A stretch of DNA of 64,000 nucleotides from Actinomycetota bacterium (GCA_026393535.1 JAPKZY010000106.1:1-64000), one strand, 5' to 3'; counted from the stretch's first letter, positions 41,639 to 51,219 are shown. Notes: a model not told the origin generated them from the sequence alone. Program-made: numbers and translations.

Positions 41639-42021
41639 TTTTCTATTCTTTCAAATCGGGTGACGCGATGAATGCCAAAATGCGAATCTTCATGCGGGGC
41701 TGCAATCAGTTCGACAGGATGTGGGAATCGAGAATCAAATTCGGCTTGAAGTTTCTTCTGAAATTCAGTGCTTCCCACAATGTTCCATGCGTCTTGTGTG
41801 TCCCACACAAACACAATGGTGACTTCGCCAGGTTTACTACTGTCGAGCCAGACTTCCTTTGACAGGAATGGAATATCCGTGAGGCCTTCCATGAGTGCTT
41901 CGCCAAGGGTCCATACTTCGTGGTCTACACGGATGAACTCATCAACAACAGTTGGGTCCATACGGAACACAAGAACCTCAACGGGGCGTTCTTCGCTCGT
42001 GGAGTATGAATACTTATTCAT
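41635..42021 (-). CDS. TIGR03792-like alpha-beta barrel protein
   Basis: A 128-residue protein with VEVLVFRMDPTVVDEFIRVDHEVWTLGEAL and LSKEVWLDSSKPGEVTIVFVWDTQDAWNIV, resembling the TIGR03792 family, a dimeric ferredoxin-like fold related to antibiotic-biosynthesis monooxygenases. No reaction known. It may bind or shape an operon intermediate. The start shares one base with the upstream stop (TAATG), so translation is coupled. Confidence 0.72.
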   Translation of the reverse strand: MNKYSYSTSEERPVEVLVFRMDPTVVDEFIRVDHEVWTLGEALMEGLTDIPFLSKEVWLDSSKPGEVTIVFVWDTQDAWNIVGSTEFQKKLQAEFDSRFPHPVELIAAPHEDSHFGIHRVTRFERIEK

Positions 42022-43247
42022 TAGATGCGTCCGACCGGAACTAGAGACAAAAGTTCTGGAGTGATCTCAGAAATGGTGCGAACACCACATAACGACATGG
42101 TGCGTGTCATGTCGTCTGTCAGCATGGTGAGTACGCGTTCGATTCCTGGCTCGCCAGCAGCGCCAAGTCCATACAGGTAACTACGACCGAGTGTGCATGC
42201 GGAGGCTCCAAGCGCGATTGCCTTCACAATGTCGCTGCCGCGACGAATGCCGCCATCGCAAATCAGAGGCAAGGTGCCGCCTGTTGCTTGTGCAACGGGT
42301 GCAAGCAAATCAAGTGGTGCAGGTGCTGAATCAAGTTGTCGGCCGCCGTGATTAGACAACGCAACGGCGTCGATGCCGTGTTGCTGAGCAAGCACTGCAT
42401 CTGCGACTGATTGCACTCCTTTGAGAATGATGGGGCCGTTCCAGTTGGCACGAAACCATTCAAGATCGTCCCAGGACAACGCAGGTTCAAATTGTTCAGA
42501 AATGAAATCAGACAAAGTGACAGCGGTTCCCGTGTTTCCTCGTGATGCTGCGATGTTTGAGAATGTGATTGGCTCATTGCGGATGAAATCCCATGTCCAC
42601 GCGGGGTGTGTGATGCCATCGATGATGGTGCCTGGGCCAAGTTTGGGCGGAAGTGTGAACCCACGACGCACATCGCGCTCGCGCCTGCCGAGTACTGCAG
42701 TATCAACTGTGAGCATGATTGCTTCGTAGCCACATGCCTGGGCACGAGCCAACATGTCTTTCACTAACTCGCGGTCACGCCAGACATATACCTGAAACCA
42801 CTTTGGCCCGTTACTTACTGCAGCAACTTCTTCAATTGATCGAGTTGACAATGTAGATAAGCAATAGGGCAGGCCATGGCGGGCAGCGACACGTGCAACG
42901 GAAAGCTCCCCTTGTGAATGCGCGATTCGTGTGAAGCCGGTGGGGGAGAAAAGAAGAGGAGATTCGAGAGTTCGGCCAAGAAATGTGGTGCTGGTATCGA
43001 TGTTGGAAACATTGCGCAGAATTCTTGGTACGAATTCATATTGCTGAAAGGCTTCAGCGTTGCGTCGCATGGTGATTTCGTCTTCGGCTGCGCCATCGAT
43101 GTAGTCAAAAATTCCGTGAGGGAGCCGGCTTTTAGCGATGAGGCGAAGATCTGCAATGTTGGCGGCGCGTTCAAAGCGACGCTTCTGTCGCGACAGTGTG
43201 GGCACTGAGAAACGTGCGACTGATCGAAGCGTCCGAATGATTCCCAT
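42021..43247 (-). CDS. FMN-dependent alpha-hydroxy-acid dehydrogenase (LldD-like)
   Basis: A 408-residue flavoprotein similar in layout to mycobacterial LldD2 (L-lactate dehydrogenase). It shows FDYIDGAAEDEITMRRNAEAFQ near residue 45, SPTGFTRIAHSQGE near 100, and LSNHGGRQLDSAPAP with the catalytic His near 300. It would oxidise an L-2-hydroxy acid and pass electrons to a quinone. The ATG at 43247 has AAAGG five nt upstream; longer in-frame starts are less family-like. First gene of the four-gene operon. Mycofactocin-associated MftD was considered and looks less similar. Confidence 0.87.
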   Translation of the reverse strand: MGIIRTLRSVARFSVPTLSRQKRRFERAANIADLRLIAKSRLPHGIFDYIDGAAEDEITMRRNAEAFQQYEFVPRILRNVSNIDTSTTFLGRTLESPLLFSPTGFTRIAHSQGELSVARVAARHGLPYCLSTLSTRSIEEVAAVSNGPKWFQVYVWRDRELVKDMLARAQACGYEAIMLTVDTAVLGRRERDVRRGFTLPPKLGPGTIIDGITHPAWTWDFIRNEPITFSNIAASRGNTGTAVTLSDFISEQFEPALSWDDLEWFRANWNGPIILKGVQSVADAVLAQQHGIDAVALSNHGGRQLDSAPAPLDLLAPVAQATGGTLPLICDGGIRRGSDIVKAIALGASACTLGRSYLYGLGAAGEPGIERVLTMLTDDMTRTMSLCGVRTISEITPELLSLVPVGRI

Positions 43248-43348
43248 GTATGCCTTTCGACGGTCAAGTAAGGCTACGACCAATGGGGCCACCGACGACG
43301 AGTTGCTTCGCTTTGGCGTAAGTGTGGCAGTTGGGTGAGACTTCATAC

Positions 43349-45046
43349 GTGTCATTTCCTTCCGACCTTGAGATCGCCCAGGCTGCGTCTATCGCGCCAC
43401 TCGCTGCCATTGCGGGCCAGTTAGGAATTGGCAATGAATTTCTAGAGCCCTATGGGCGCCACGTAGCCAAAATAGACCTGTCGGTACTTGAGAATGTTTC
43501 GTCGCGGCCTTCGGGAAAGTACGTAGTTGTAACTGCCATTACGCCGACTCCGTTAGGCGAAGGTAAGACAACTACATCGGTGGGACTTGCTCAGGCAATG
43601 AAACACATCGGCAAAGTTGGGCTGCTCGCACTACGTCAGCCATCAATGGGGCCGACCTTTGGAATTAAGGGTGGAGCAGCAGGCGGTGGCTATAGCCAAG
43701 TGATTCCGATGGAAATTTTGAACTTGCATCTCACAGGTGATTTCCACGCAGTCACTGCTGCACACAATTTACTTGCGGCCATGGTTGATAATCATCTCCA
43801 TCAGGGCAACGCATTGGGGCTTTCTCTTGACAAAATCACCTGGAAGCGCGTTCTAGATGTGAATGATCGTGCACTACGTAACGTGACAATCGGTCAGGGT
43901 TCGCAAGAAGATGGAATTGAGCGCACGTCTGGTTTTGACATCACTGCTGCTTCTGAAGTGATGGCACTTTTGGCATTGGCAACATCTATGGAAGATCTTC
44001 GCACACGCCTTGGTCGCATTGTTGTTGGGTATACGGCAGGTGATGTGGCTGTTACCGCAGAACAAATTGGTTGTGCGGGTGCGATGGCTGTCATTCTGTT
44101 TGATGCCATCAAACCGAACTTGATGCAAACGCTTGAGAACACCCCGGCACTGATTCACACAGGTCCGTTTGGCAACATCGCGACGGGCAACTCGTCAGTG
44201 ATTGCAGACAAGATCGGTATTCACATGTGTGACTACCTCATTACTGAGGCTGGCTTCGGGGCCGACATGGGTGCTGAGAGATTCTTCAATATCAAGTGCC
44301 GCGTTTCAGGAATGAAACCAGATGCTGCTGTTTTAGTGGCCACTGTGCGCGCCTTGAAAGCACATTCCGGGTTGTTCAAAGTTGTTGCCGGTAAACCGTT
44401 GCCTCCGGAGATGTTGCTGGAGAACCCTGAAGACGTTCGTGCTGGTGCTGCGAACTTAGCCAAGCAGATTGAGAATGTGCTTGCGCATGGAGTCTCGCCG
44501 GTGGTTGCGATTAATGCTTTCCCCACAGACTTTGCAAGCGAACATGATGTGATTCGTGAGATTGCAGAATCTATGGGTGCACGAGTTGCGGTGTGCACTC
44601 ACTTCTCTGATGGCGGAGCCGGCGCAGTTGATTTGGCTAATGCGGTTGTGGCTGCGTGCGATGAACCGAACAACTTCCATTTTCTGTATGAAGAAACTGC
44701 GTCCTTGAAAGACAAGATTTCTGCGGTTGCCACCAAGATCTATGGTGCCGCTGCTGTTGAGTATTCAGATCTGGCTAATGAACAGTTATCGCGTTATGAC
44801 GCCAATGGTTTCAGTAACTTGCCGGTGTGCATAGCTAAAACTCATCTCAGCATTAGTGGTGACCCCAAATTAAAAGGCGCGCCCACTGGGCACACTTTGG
44901 TGGTGCGTGAAGTACGCGCGTCAGTAGGTGCCGGATTCATTTACCCAATAGTGGGCAATATGCGCACTATGCCTGGCTTGGGGGCAGACCCCGCAGCATT
45001 GCATATTGACATTGGCCCAGATGGCCGAATTGTTGGCTTGTTCTGA
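43349..45046 (+). CDS. fhs: Formate-tetrahydrofolate ligase
   Basis: A 565-residue enzyme with the nucleotide-binding P-loop TPTPLGEGKTTTSVGL near residue 60, LRQPSMGPTFGIKGGAAGGGYSQVIPM near 95, HLTGDFHAVTAAHNLLAAM, and ENTPALIHTGPFGNIATGNSS. It makes 10-formyl-THF from formate, ATP and THF for one-carbon metabolism. The GTG at 43349 (MSFPSDLEIAQAAS) gives a length near the usual 556-560; an earlier GTG at 43322 is possible. It ends 1 nt before the stop of the convergent LLM gene. Confidence 0.96.
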   Translation: MSFPSDLEIAQAASIAPLAAIAGQLGIGNEFLEPYGRHVAKIDLSVLENVSSRPSGKYVVVTAITPTPLGEGKTTTSVGLAQAMKHIGKVGLLALRQPSMGPTFGIKGGAAGGGYSQVIPMEILNLHLTGDFHAVTAAHNLLAAMVDNHLHQGNALGLSLDKITWKRVLDVNDRALRNVTIGQGSQEDGIERTSGFDITAASEVMALLALATSMEDLRTRLGRIVVGYTAGDVAVTAEQIGCAGAMAVILFDAIKPNLMQTLENTPALIHTGPFGNIATGNSSVIADKIGIHMCDYLITEAGFGADMGAERFFNIKCRVSGMKPDAAVLVATVRALKAHSGLFKVVAGKPLPPEMLLENPEDVRAGAANLAKQIENVLAHGVSPVVAINAFPTDFASEHDVIREIAESMGARVAVCTHFSDGGAGAVDLANAVVAACDEPNNFHFLYEETASLKDKISAVATKIYGAAAVEYSDLANEQLSRYDANGFSNLPVCIAKTHLSISGDPKLKGAPTGHTLVVREVRASVGAGFIYPIVGNMRTMPGLGADPAALHIDIGPDGRIVGLF

Positions 45047-45047
45047 T

Positions 45048-45989
45048 CTATTTGCCGCGAAGTGCAGCAACGATTGGTGCACACTCGTCAATGTTTTCTG
45101 CGCCAACAATGGTGTAACTAAAGCCCCAACGGTCACGACGCTCGAGCAGTTGCTCGATGCATTCCTCAACTGAACCGATAAGAGCAAATGGGGATGCGTC
45201 GATCATCTCTTTTGACACGCCGAACATGGATGAGATGCTGTCGACGGTTTTCGCTCGGTCGTTTGTTACTTTCACAAAGAACGTACGAATGTTCATTTCA
45301 ATGTCGTTGATTCGATGAGCGCCAGCGGCAGCAACGATTGCAACTTTTTCGTCTACTGATTCAGCTGTCATGGTTGAAAGAGCTTCTGGACCGACCACGC
45401 CGGCAGTCAATGTGCCGTTGATGCCAATGATGTCTGCTTCGCGTGCCGCATACGACAACACGCGCTTGCCGCCGCCACCAATGAGAAGTGGTGGACGAGC
45501 TTGTATTGGCTTTGGCTGACCGTTGTAATTCGTGATGGTGTAGTGGTCGCCAGAAAATGAAAAGGCACCTTCTGCCATTGCGCCACGAATGACAGCGACA
45601 CCTTCAATAAAACGATCAATACGTACCTTGGGGGAGTCATACGGCATTCCGGCTTCTTCGTAATCGCTGATCATCCAGCCAGCACCGAGTCCAATGTCGA
45701 GACGTCCGTCTGAGAGAAGGTCGATTGTCGCAAGCTCTTTTGCGAGGACAACTGGGTGTTTGTAGTCGTTGTCGAACACCAATGCACCGACTCGCAAAGT
45801 GGTGGTGGCGCTAGCAGCAGCCATTAACGCTGGAATAGGTGCTAACTGGTCAGTGAAGTGATCAGGCATGGTGAGAACTTCATAGCCTGCAGCCTCTGTG
45901 CGGCGGGCTAATTCAGCCCATCCTTTTGCTGATGTCTCTTTGGAGACTTGAACACCGAATCTGAAACCGCGATGGGGAAATTGTGACAT
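45048..45989 (-). CDS. LLM-class F420-dependent oxidoreductase
   Basis: A 313-residue member. AELARRTEAAGYEVLTMPDHFTDQLAPIPALMAAASATTTLRVG and DGRLDIGLGAGWM are typical of the Rv-type F420 family, with PPLLIGGGGKRVLSYAAREADIIGIN. Predicted leaderless: TAGCGT lies six nt before the ATG. Divergent from the PBP gene with 29 nt between start codons. Substrate unknown. Confidence 0.9.
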   Translation of the reverse strand: MSQFPHRGFRFGVQVSKETSAKGWAELARRTEAAGYEVLTMPDHFTDQLAPIPALMAAASATTTLRVGALVFDNDYKHPVVLAKELATIDLLSDGRLDIGLGAGWMISDYEEAGMPYDSPKVRIDRFIEGVAVIRGAMAEGAFSFSGDHYTITNYNGQPKPIQARPPLLIGGGGKRVLSYAAREADIIGINGTLTAGVVGPEALSTMTAESVDEKVAIVAAAGAHRINDIEMNIRTFFVKVTNDRAKTVDSISSMFGVSKEMIDASPFALIGSVEECIEQLLERRDRWGFSYTIVGAENIDECAPIVAALRGK

Positions 45990-45995
45990 GAAACA

Positions 45996-46001
45996 ACGCT
46001 A
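45996..46001 (-). promoter_or_regulatory. Predicted -10 element of leaderless LLM oxidoreductase gene
   Basis: TAGCGT on the minus strand, six nt before the ATG at 45989. Confidence 0.5.
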
Positions 46002-46018
46002 CCGAGATAGGTGACACG

Positions 46019-48355
46019 ATGCGTCAACCACAGACAAGTACGGTGTTTTGTGTTGTGAAGTCCCCTCTGAATTGGTCCATGCGCTTTGGCGTTGCTGTTG
46101 TGGCATCATCAATGTTGTTGACGGGCGCCATCGTCGGTGCAGCGCCACAGGTATGGCGGGCACTCAATGCGCACCAAGAGACCCCAGTCGTTCTTCCTAT
46201 CTTCAGCGGGCTATCAACTCGAACGCGCATCATGGGCGTTGCTGATAAGCAAATTGGTGTCTTTGAGTTGGAGAACAGTCAGCCGCTAGATATTGCATTT
46301 GTGCCAGACATTGTTGTCGCAGCCGTGTTGGCGGTTGAAGATTCAGGTTTCTATCGACATAAAGGAGTGAATCTCCGTGCGCTCGTACGAGCCACCCTTG
46401 CAAATTTTCAATATTCAAGCGGAAGACAGGGTGCGTCCACAATTACGCAACAGGTTGTAAAGAACGAGTTCCTTGCAGGTCTCCCACGTGATGGTCGATA
46501 CAAGATTCTGCAAGCTAGATACGCGGTGATGTTGGAAAAGAAAGTGTCGAAAGCACAAATTGTAGAGCGCTATCTCAACACAGTGTTCTTCGGAAACAAT
46601 GCATACGGTATTCAAGCTGCCGCCGATGTGTACTTTCAAAAGACGGTTTCCGAGCTGTCACTGACTGAGGCAGGGTTCTTGGCTGGTCTTGTTCGGGCGC
46701 CATCCACATTTGATCCCATTCGGCGCCCCGAACAATCGCGTCGTCGATTTGAGCAAGTACTAGAACGCTTTATTGATGTCGGATTGATGACAACAGCGCA
46801 ACGCGATACAACCCTAGAAACATGGCAGCCACCAGAGTCGGTGACTAGTGCTCCAGAGCGGCCAACTAGCCGCACGTATTTCACTGAGATGGTGCGCGAC
46901 TATTTGTTGAACAAGTCAACAATCCTTGGTGCGACATATCCCGAGCGATACAACGCCTTGTTCCGAGGCGGAATTACGGTCTTCACCACGATTGACCCTG
47001 CGATGCAAGCTAAAGCTGAGAAAGCGGCAAAAGAAAAACTGCCAGCCAACAAAACCGGAATTCAATCCTCGATGATGTCATTAGATACGGCTACTGGCGC
47101 GATGCGAGCAATTGTGGGCGGACCCGGATTCTCACCTGGCCGTAACGAAGTGAACCTTGCGCTACGTCGACGCCAAACGGGTTCAAGTATCAAGATGTTT
47201 GTACTTACTGCAGCGTTAGAAGCGGGTGCCCAGGCCAGTGACCTGATTGACGGCACATTGCCGTGCACTTTTCCTAATCCTGGTCTTCCGTCAGAACCAT
47301 TTGTGATTACAAAGGGTGTGAGTCATCCGGTTTCGCCGTTGGCGGAACAGACGTGGTTATCAATTAACTGCGCCTATGCACGCCTGGCGCAAATTGTTGG
47401 ACTCAATCGTGTCGTCAATATGACGTACAAGCTCGCATCATCTAGTTATCTTTCACGCGATCTGTACACCATTCAGCCGTATGCAAGTTTTTCGACAGGT
47501 GCGAATGAATTGAGTGCGCTAGATATGGCGTCCGGAGCCCAGACAATCGCCAATGGGGGAATTCATAATGAGCCCTACTTCATTGAAAAAATTGAAGGCC
47601 CAAGCGGGTTGCTGTACCAGCACACAATGGCACCGTCGCAAGTGATCACGAAAGAGATTGCTGATGCTGAAGTGGATATTTTGAAGCAAACGCTTATCAA
47701 GGGAACAGCGCGACGTGACCCACTGGAAGGTAATCGTCCTGCTGGCGGTAAGACGGGTACGCAAGATGAAAACACCAACGCGTGGTTCGTCGGCTTCACT
47801 AAACAACTAACGACTGCTGTGTGGGTGGGAGACCCGAAGGGGTACACGCCGATGGTCAACATTCCTGAGTTCACAGCTGATGGAGTTGCCCGTGTGACGG
47901 GCAATGCATACCCCGTAAAAATTTGGAAGGCATATATGGATGCAGCTCATACAGATATGCCGGTTCTGAATTGGGATGCACCGCCAGCACCGACTCGAAA
48001 TCCGTTGCGGCTGTATTTGCCTGGCGTTGACTGCATTGCAGAATTGGTGTCAGGAAAGTTGCCGAAGGCATCGACCGGCACAATCACCACAGTTGTACCG
48101 ACGGTCACTACGTCAACACTTCCTGTCGCATCTGTCGTCACAACTACCGTGCCGGGTGTCGTCGGTGTTCCTGTTGTTCCGCCTACCACTGTGTTTCGAG
48201 GTGCTGTGGTCAAGATTGTCGACCCAGGAACAACGATTGCGCCGACTGATACGAATCCGCTCACTCCGGTGATTGGTGTTGATCCCGCTCGTTATTACGT
48301 CTTTGACTGCGTTAGAGGCATTCCCCCATCTATTAAGACCGTCACGGCGGGGTAA
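46019..48355 (+). CDS. Class A penicillin-binding protein (PBP1a/ponA-like)
   Basis: A 778-residue bifunctional peptidoglycan synthase. A membrane anchor lies at 22-43. The glycosyltransferase domain (about 90-260) has the catalytic Glu107 in VEDSGFYRHKG and QGASTITQQ. The transpeptidase domain (about 340-620) has SxxK at Ser389-Lys392, SxN at 448-450 and KTG at 578-580. A Thr/Val-rich tail (TTVVPTVTTSTLPVASVVTTTVPG) of about 100 residues follows. It polymerises and crosslinks the wall outside the membrane. AGGTGA four nt before the ATG supports the start. Confidence 0.95.
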   Translation: MRQPQTSTVFCVVKSPLNWSMRFGVAVVASSMLLTGAIVGAAPQVWRALNAHQETPVVLPIFSGLSTRTRIMGVADKQIGVFELENSQPLDIAFVPDIVVAAVLAVEDSGFYRHKGVNLRALVRATLANFQYSSGRQGASTITQQVVKNEFLAGLPRDGRYKILQARYAVMLEKKVSKAQIVERYLNTVFFGNNAYGIQAAADVYFQKTVSELSLTEAGFLAGLVRAPSTFDPIRRPEQSRRRFEQVLERFIDVGLMTTAQRDTTLETWQPPESVTSAPERPTSRTYFTEMVRDYLLNKSTILGATYPERYNALFRGGITVFTTIDPAMQAKAEKAAKEKLPANKTGIQSSMMSLDTATGAMRAIVGGPGFSPGRNEVNLALRRRQTGSSIKMFVLTAALEAGAQASDLIDGTLPCTFPNPGLPSEPFVITKGVSHPVSPLAEQTWLSINCAYARLAQIVGLNRVVNMTYKLASSSYLSRDLYTIQPYASFSTGANELSALDMASGAQTIANGGIHNEPYFIEKIEGPSGLLYQHTMAPSQVITKEIADAEVDILKQTLIKGTARRDPLEGNRPAGGKTGTQDENTNAWFVGFTKQLTTAVWVGDPKGYTPMVNIPEFTADGVARVTGNAYPVKIWKAYMDAAHTDMPVLNWDAPPAPTRNPLRLYLPGVDCIAELVSGKLPKASTGTITTVVPTVTTSTLPVASVVTTTVPGVVGVPVVPPTTVFRGAVVKIVDPGTTIAPTDTNPLTPVIGVDPARYYVFDCVRGIPPSIKTVTAG

Positions 48356-48363
48356 CTAGTCCC

Positions 48364-48369
48364 TAATGT
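48364..48369 (+). promoter_or_regulatory. Predicted -10 element of leaderless gene at 48377
   Basis: TAATGT, seven nt before the ATG at 48377, in the 21-nt gap after the PBP gene. Confidence 0.5.
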
Positions 48370-48376
48370 GGGGTTG

Positions 48377-48859
48377 ATGTTTCTTTGGTTTATCGGCACT
48401 GCAATAATTTCAGTCCTCTTTGTTTTTCGAGACGACAGGTTTGATTACAGGGTGCTTGCTCTTGGCGCTGTGCTACCGGACATGATTGATGTATTCACCG
48501 GGGGAGCATGGGTGTTCCATTCAGTTCTTGGCAGTGTTCTTGCGCTCGCACTAGTCATGGCGTTTGCGCGAAGGGGTACAGCTGCTCGGCGGATGTCATT
48601 AGCAATCCCCATCGGAATGTTCATGCATTTGGTATTCGACGGGGCCTTTAACAACACAAAAGTTTTCTGGTGGCCGTTTGCCGGCTTCAATTTTGGTGGA
48701 GCAGCAATCCCAAGCTTCGATCGCATTGGTCTCGATGTAGTTCTTGAAATTGCAGGTGCTGCAATGTTGATATGGGTCTGGCACACTAATGATTTGTCAT
48801 CTCCTCGTGCCCGTCATGAATTCTTTCGCACTGGCCGCCTCGTATTGGAAAAGAAGTAG
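48377..48859 (+). CDS. Membrane protein, possible YdjM/DUF457-like metal-dependent hydrolase
   Basis: A 160-residue protein with four membrane segments. ALGAVLPDMIDVF near residue 30, HSVLGSVLALAL near 50 and FMHLVFDGAF near 88 resemble the LPD..D, HS and HxxxD motifs of membrane-bound YdjM/DUF457 proteins, annotated as metal-dependent hydrolases. The match is loose. An ATG at 48377 preceded by a TANNNT box is favoured over the GTG at 48368. It is followed after 4 nt by the phosphatase gene. Confidence 0.6.
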   Translation: MFLWFIGTAIISVLFVFRDDRFDYRVLALGAVLPDMIDVFTGGAWVFHSVLGSVLALALVMAFARRGTAARRMSLAIPIGMFMHLVFDGAFNNTKVFWWPFAGFNFGGAAIPSFDRIGLDVVLEIAGAAMLIWVWHTNDLSSPRARHEFFRTGRLVLEKK

Positions 48860-48863
48860 TCAC

Positions 48864-49439
48864 ATGTTGATTTTGTTGCGTCACGGACAAACGGCAGCAA
48901 ATGCCAAAGCTTTACTACAAGGGCGAATGAATTTACCTCTTGACGCTGAAGGCGAACAGCAAGCAGAGCACAGTGGTGAGTTTCTACGTGAGAAATACCC
49001 GAATGCATTAGTGGTGTGCAGCCCATTAACGCGTGCGCATCAAACTGCAAGTGCAATTTCTAACACCGTCACCATTGACGAGCGATTCATTGAGCTTGAC
49101 TACGGAGATTGGGACGGGGTTGCGTTAACTGATGTTGATCAATTATTATGGACACAATGGCGCAACAACCCTTCGTTTCGTCCTCCGGGTGGCGAGACCC
49201 TAGTTGAATTAGATAATCGCGTTCGACCTGCATTTGAAGAATTCAGTGAACGTGCACGAACTGGTGATGTGATTGTGGTTAGTCATGTTTCGCCCATCAA
49301 GAGTGGCGTCACATGGGCGCTCGGCACTGGTCCTGAAACGACATGGCGAATGCAATTGGATCGCGCATCAATTTGTCGAATTGCAATCAGTCCGCGTGGG
49401 CCTGCACTACACGGGTTCAACGAAACATCACATCTCTGA
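48864..49439 (+). CDS. Histidine phosphatase superfamily protein
   Basis: A 191-residue enzyme. LLRHGQTAANAKALLQGRMN holds the phospho-accepting His in the RHG motif, followed by CSPLTRAHQTAS, FIELDYGDWDG and VVSHVSPIK with the second His. Members include cofactor-dependent phosphoglycerate mutase-like phosphatases, among them alpha-ribazole phosphatases. Its role is unknown. It is 4 nt after the membrane-protein gene, so probably cotranscribed. Confidence 0.88.
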   Translation: MLILLRHGQTAANAKALLQGRMNLPLDAEGEQQAEHSGEFLREKYPNALVVCSPLTRAHQTASAISNTVTIDERFIELDYGDWDGVALTDVDQLLWTQWRNNPSFRPPGGETLVELDNRVRPAFEEFSERARTGDVIVVSHVSPIKSGVTWALGTGPETTWRMQLDRASICRIAISPRGPALHGFNETSHL

Positions 49440-49446
49440 TGCCGAT

Positions 49447-49801
<355 letters not shown>

Positions 49802-49807
49802 GAGATG

Positions 49808-49813
49808 AGTGTA
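49808..49813 (-). promoter_or_regulatory. Predicted -10 element of rnpB
   Basis: TACACT on the minus strand. The six-nt spacing puts the start at 49801, exactly the first base of helix P1. This makes it a useful internal standard for the TANNNT boxes in front of coding genes. Confidence 0.6.
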
Positions 49814-49826
49814 TGGGCAAAGAGGC

Positions 49827-50597
49827 TTAGTAAATGAGGCTATTAAGGCTTGGTGTGTCCATAAGGACAGTGGCGCGTGTGCCGGTGTCGTTCACGGGGC
49901 CGAGCTGCACTTGAACAGCACTCAAAGATCCGAATGCGCCAGGCAACGTGGCGACAAGAGTTGCACCGTCTTTGTCGTTCGCAGGTGCAAAGCCGCCTGT
50001 GCCGCCATTGATGAGCTGTGCAGCTACTGCAGCACGACGCGATGACCGCGCACCAATTCGAACAAGGTCAGCACGTAAGGCAGGCTGAACAGTGAGTGAC
50101 ACGAAGTATTGGTAGGTGCCGGCAATCAGAGTCTCAACTGCAAGCGTGAGGGCAAGTGTGTCTGCAGGGAGTTTTCCGCTGGCAACCAAATCGAGTGCAG
50201 TCTGACCATAAGCCTGCATCAACTTTGCGTTGGTGTCTGAGTAGGCCTCACCGTTTCGAGCAGAGATAAGTACTCGAAGGTCTTCAAGGTGTGATGTGTG
50301 ATCTGCGGCAAATGCTGCGATCACGGATGCTGTGTCTTTGCTCGCGAGAGCTGTTACTCCAGAGTCAGACAACATTGCAGATGCCATTGTTTCCATTGAC
50401 ATTGCTGTGCGTAGCAATACAACGTCTGTGACTGCAAGATCTTCGAGTTTCACTGTGGTGGGTGATTCACCGATGCGAGCAACAGAAGGCTTGGTTGAAC
50501 TGCAGGCTGCGAGTACTGCAGATGTTGCAGCGAGTGCGCCAGATGAACGCAACATTGTTCGACGGCTGATTGGTGAGGAAGTGCTTGTTTTTTTCAT
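49827..50597 (-). CDS. Tat-exported lipoprotein with ferritin-like fold (degenerate)
   Basis: A 256-residue protein. SRRTMLRSSGALAA at residues 11-24 is a twin-arginine signal and LAAC a lipobox, so it should be an exported lipoprotein. The helical domain carries ADHTSHLEDL near residue 95 and AVETLIAGTYQYF near 152, resembling ferritin-like helices, but the usual final ExxH pair reads ARSSRRAAVAAQL, so iron or manganese binding may be lost. The gene follows its ferritin-like neighbour by 14 nt. Function unknown. Confidence 0.75.
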   Translation of the reverse strand: MKKTSTSSPISRRTMLRSSGALAATSAVLAACSSTKPSVARIGESPTTVKLEDLAVTDVVLLRTAMSMETMASAMLSDSGVTALASKDTASVIAAFAADHTSHLEDLRVLISARNGEAYSDTNAKLMQAYGQTALDLVASGKLPADTLALTLAVETLIAGTYQYFVSLTVQPALRADLVRIGARSSRRAAVAAQLINGGTGGFAPANDKDGATLVATLPGAFGSLSAVQVQLGPVNDTGTRATVLMDTPSLNSLIY

Positions 50598-50611
50598 GAT
50601 GAGTCCTTCGT

Positions 50612-51184
50612 TCAGTTGCCAACAGCGGCGATAGGTGATGCACCAGCAACAAGTTCAAGTGCAGCGGAATGGCGAGCCTCAACGGTGACGATGGAAGCGA
50701 GAAGGTTTGCTGCATCGAGGCCCTTGATTGTGGCGAGAATGTCCGTATGAATGGTTGCGGTTTGATCTTCGAGCGCTGCTAACTGCCGAGCGATACTGGT
50801 TAACGATCCAGCAGGGGACGCAAGCGGCGCGCTGCCTGGGGTCTTTACGTCCACTGCCAAGTAGCCCGTCAGGGCTTGTGCATATGCAACATGGTGGTCA
50901 AGAATGAGAGTCATAGCAATCAGGTCATTTTCTGTGAGACCGACGATGGCTTTGCGGTAGGTAGCAACCATTCGTGATTCACGCTCGAGGCTTGAATTCA
51001 GTGCCTCGTTATCTGCAGCATCACGATGTGGAGGTCCGCCGGCCTCGGCTGCAGATGCATGACCTGCAAACAGCGGAGCTGCAGCAACGATCGCTCCTCC
51101 TGCGAGAAGTGAGGCGATGAGTCGACGACGCGTAGTCATTGACATGTCGGGAGATTCAACTTGGTGAGTGTCCACGTAGGGCAT
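50612..51184 (-). CDS. Tat-exported ferritin-like domain protein
   Basis: A 190-residue exported protein. The Tat signal is TTRRRLIASLLAGG with a cleavage site near AGHASA. The mature part is a four-helix bundle with ligands ERESRM, LDHHVAYAQ and VEARHSAALEL, that is, Glu, His-His and ExxH as in ferritin-like proteins. It may bind iron or oxidise metal outside the cytoplasm, and is paired with a degenerate copy downstream. The start is uncertain: ATG codons at 51145 and 51139 (MSMTTRRR) are alternatives to 51184. Confidence 0.75.
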   Translation of the reverse strand: MPYVDTHQVESPDMSMTTRRRLIASLLAGGAIVAAAPLFAGHASAAEAGGPPHRDAADNEALNSSLERESRMVATYRKAIVGLTENDLIAMTLILDHHVAYAQALTGYLAVDVKTPGSAPLASPAGSLTSIARQLAALEDQTATIHTDILATIKGLDAANLLASIVTVEARHSAALELVAGASPIAAVGN

Positions 51185-51219
51185 CCTTTGTCGTGTTCGC
51201 GAAATACAGCATCACAACA

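Noticed and set aside
42021-43247. Mycofactocin-system MftD
   Set aside because: The N-terminus and overall layout match LldD2-type lactate dehydrogenases better, and no mftA-F genes are in the window.
43248-43348. Riboswitch before fhs
   Set aside because: The gap shows no THF, glycine or other riboswitch core that I can recognise.
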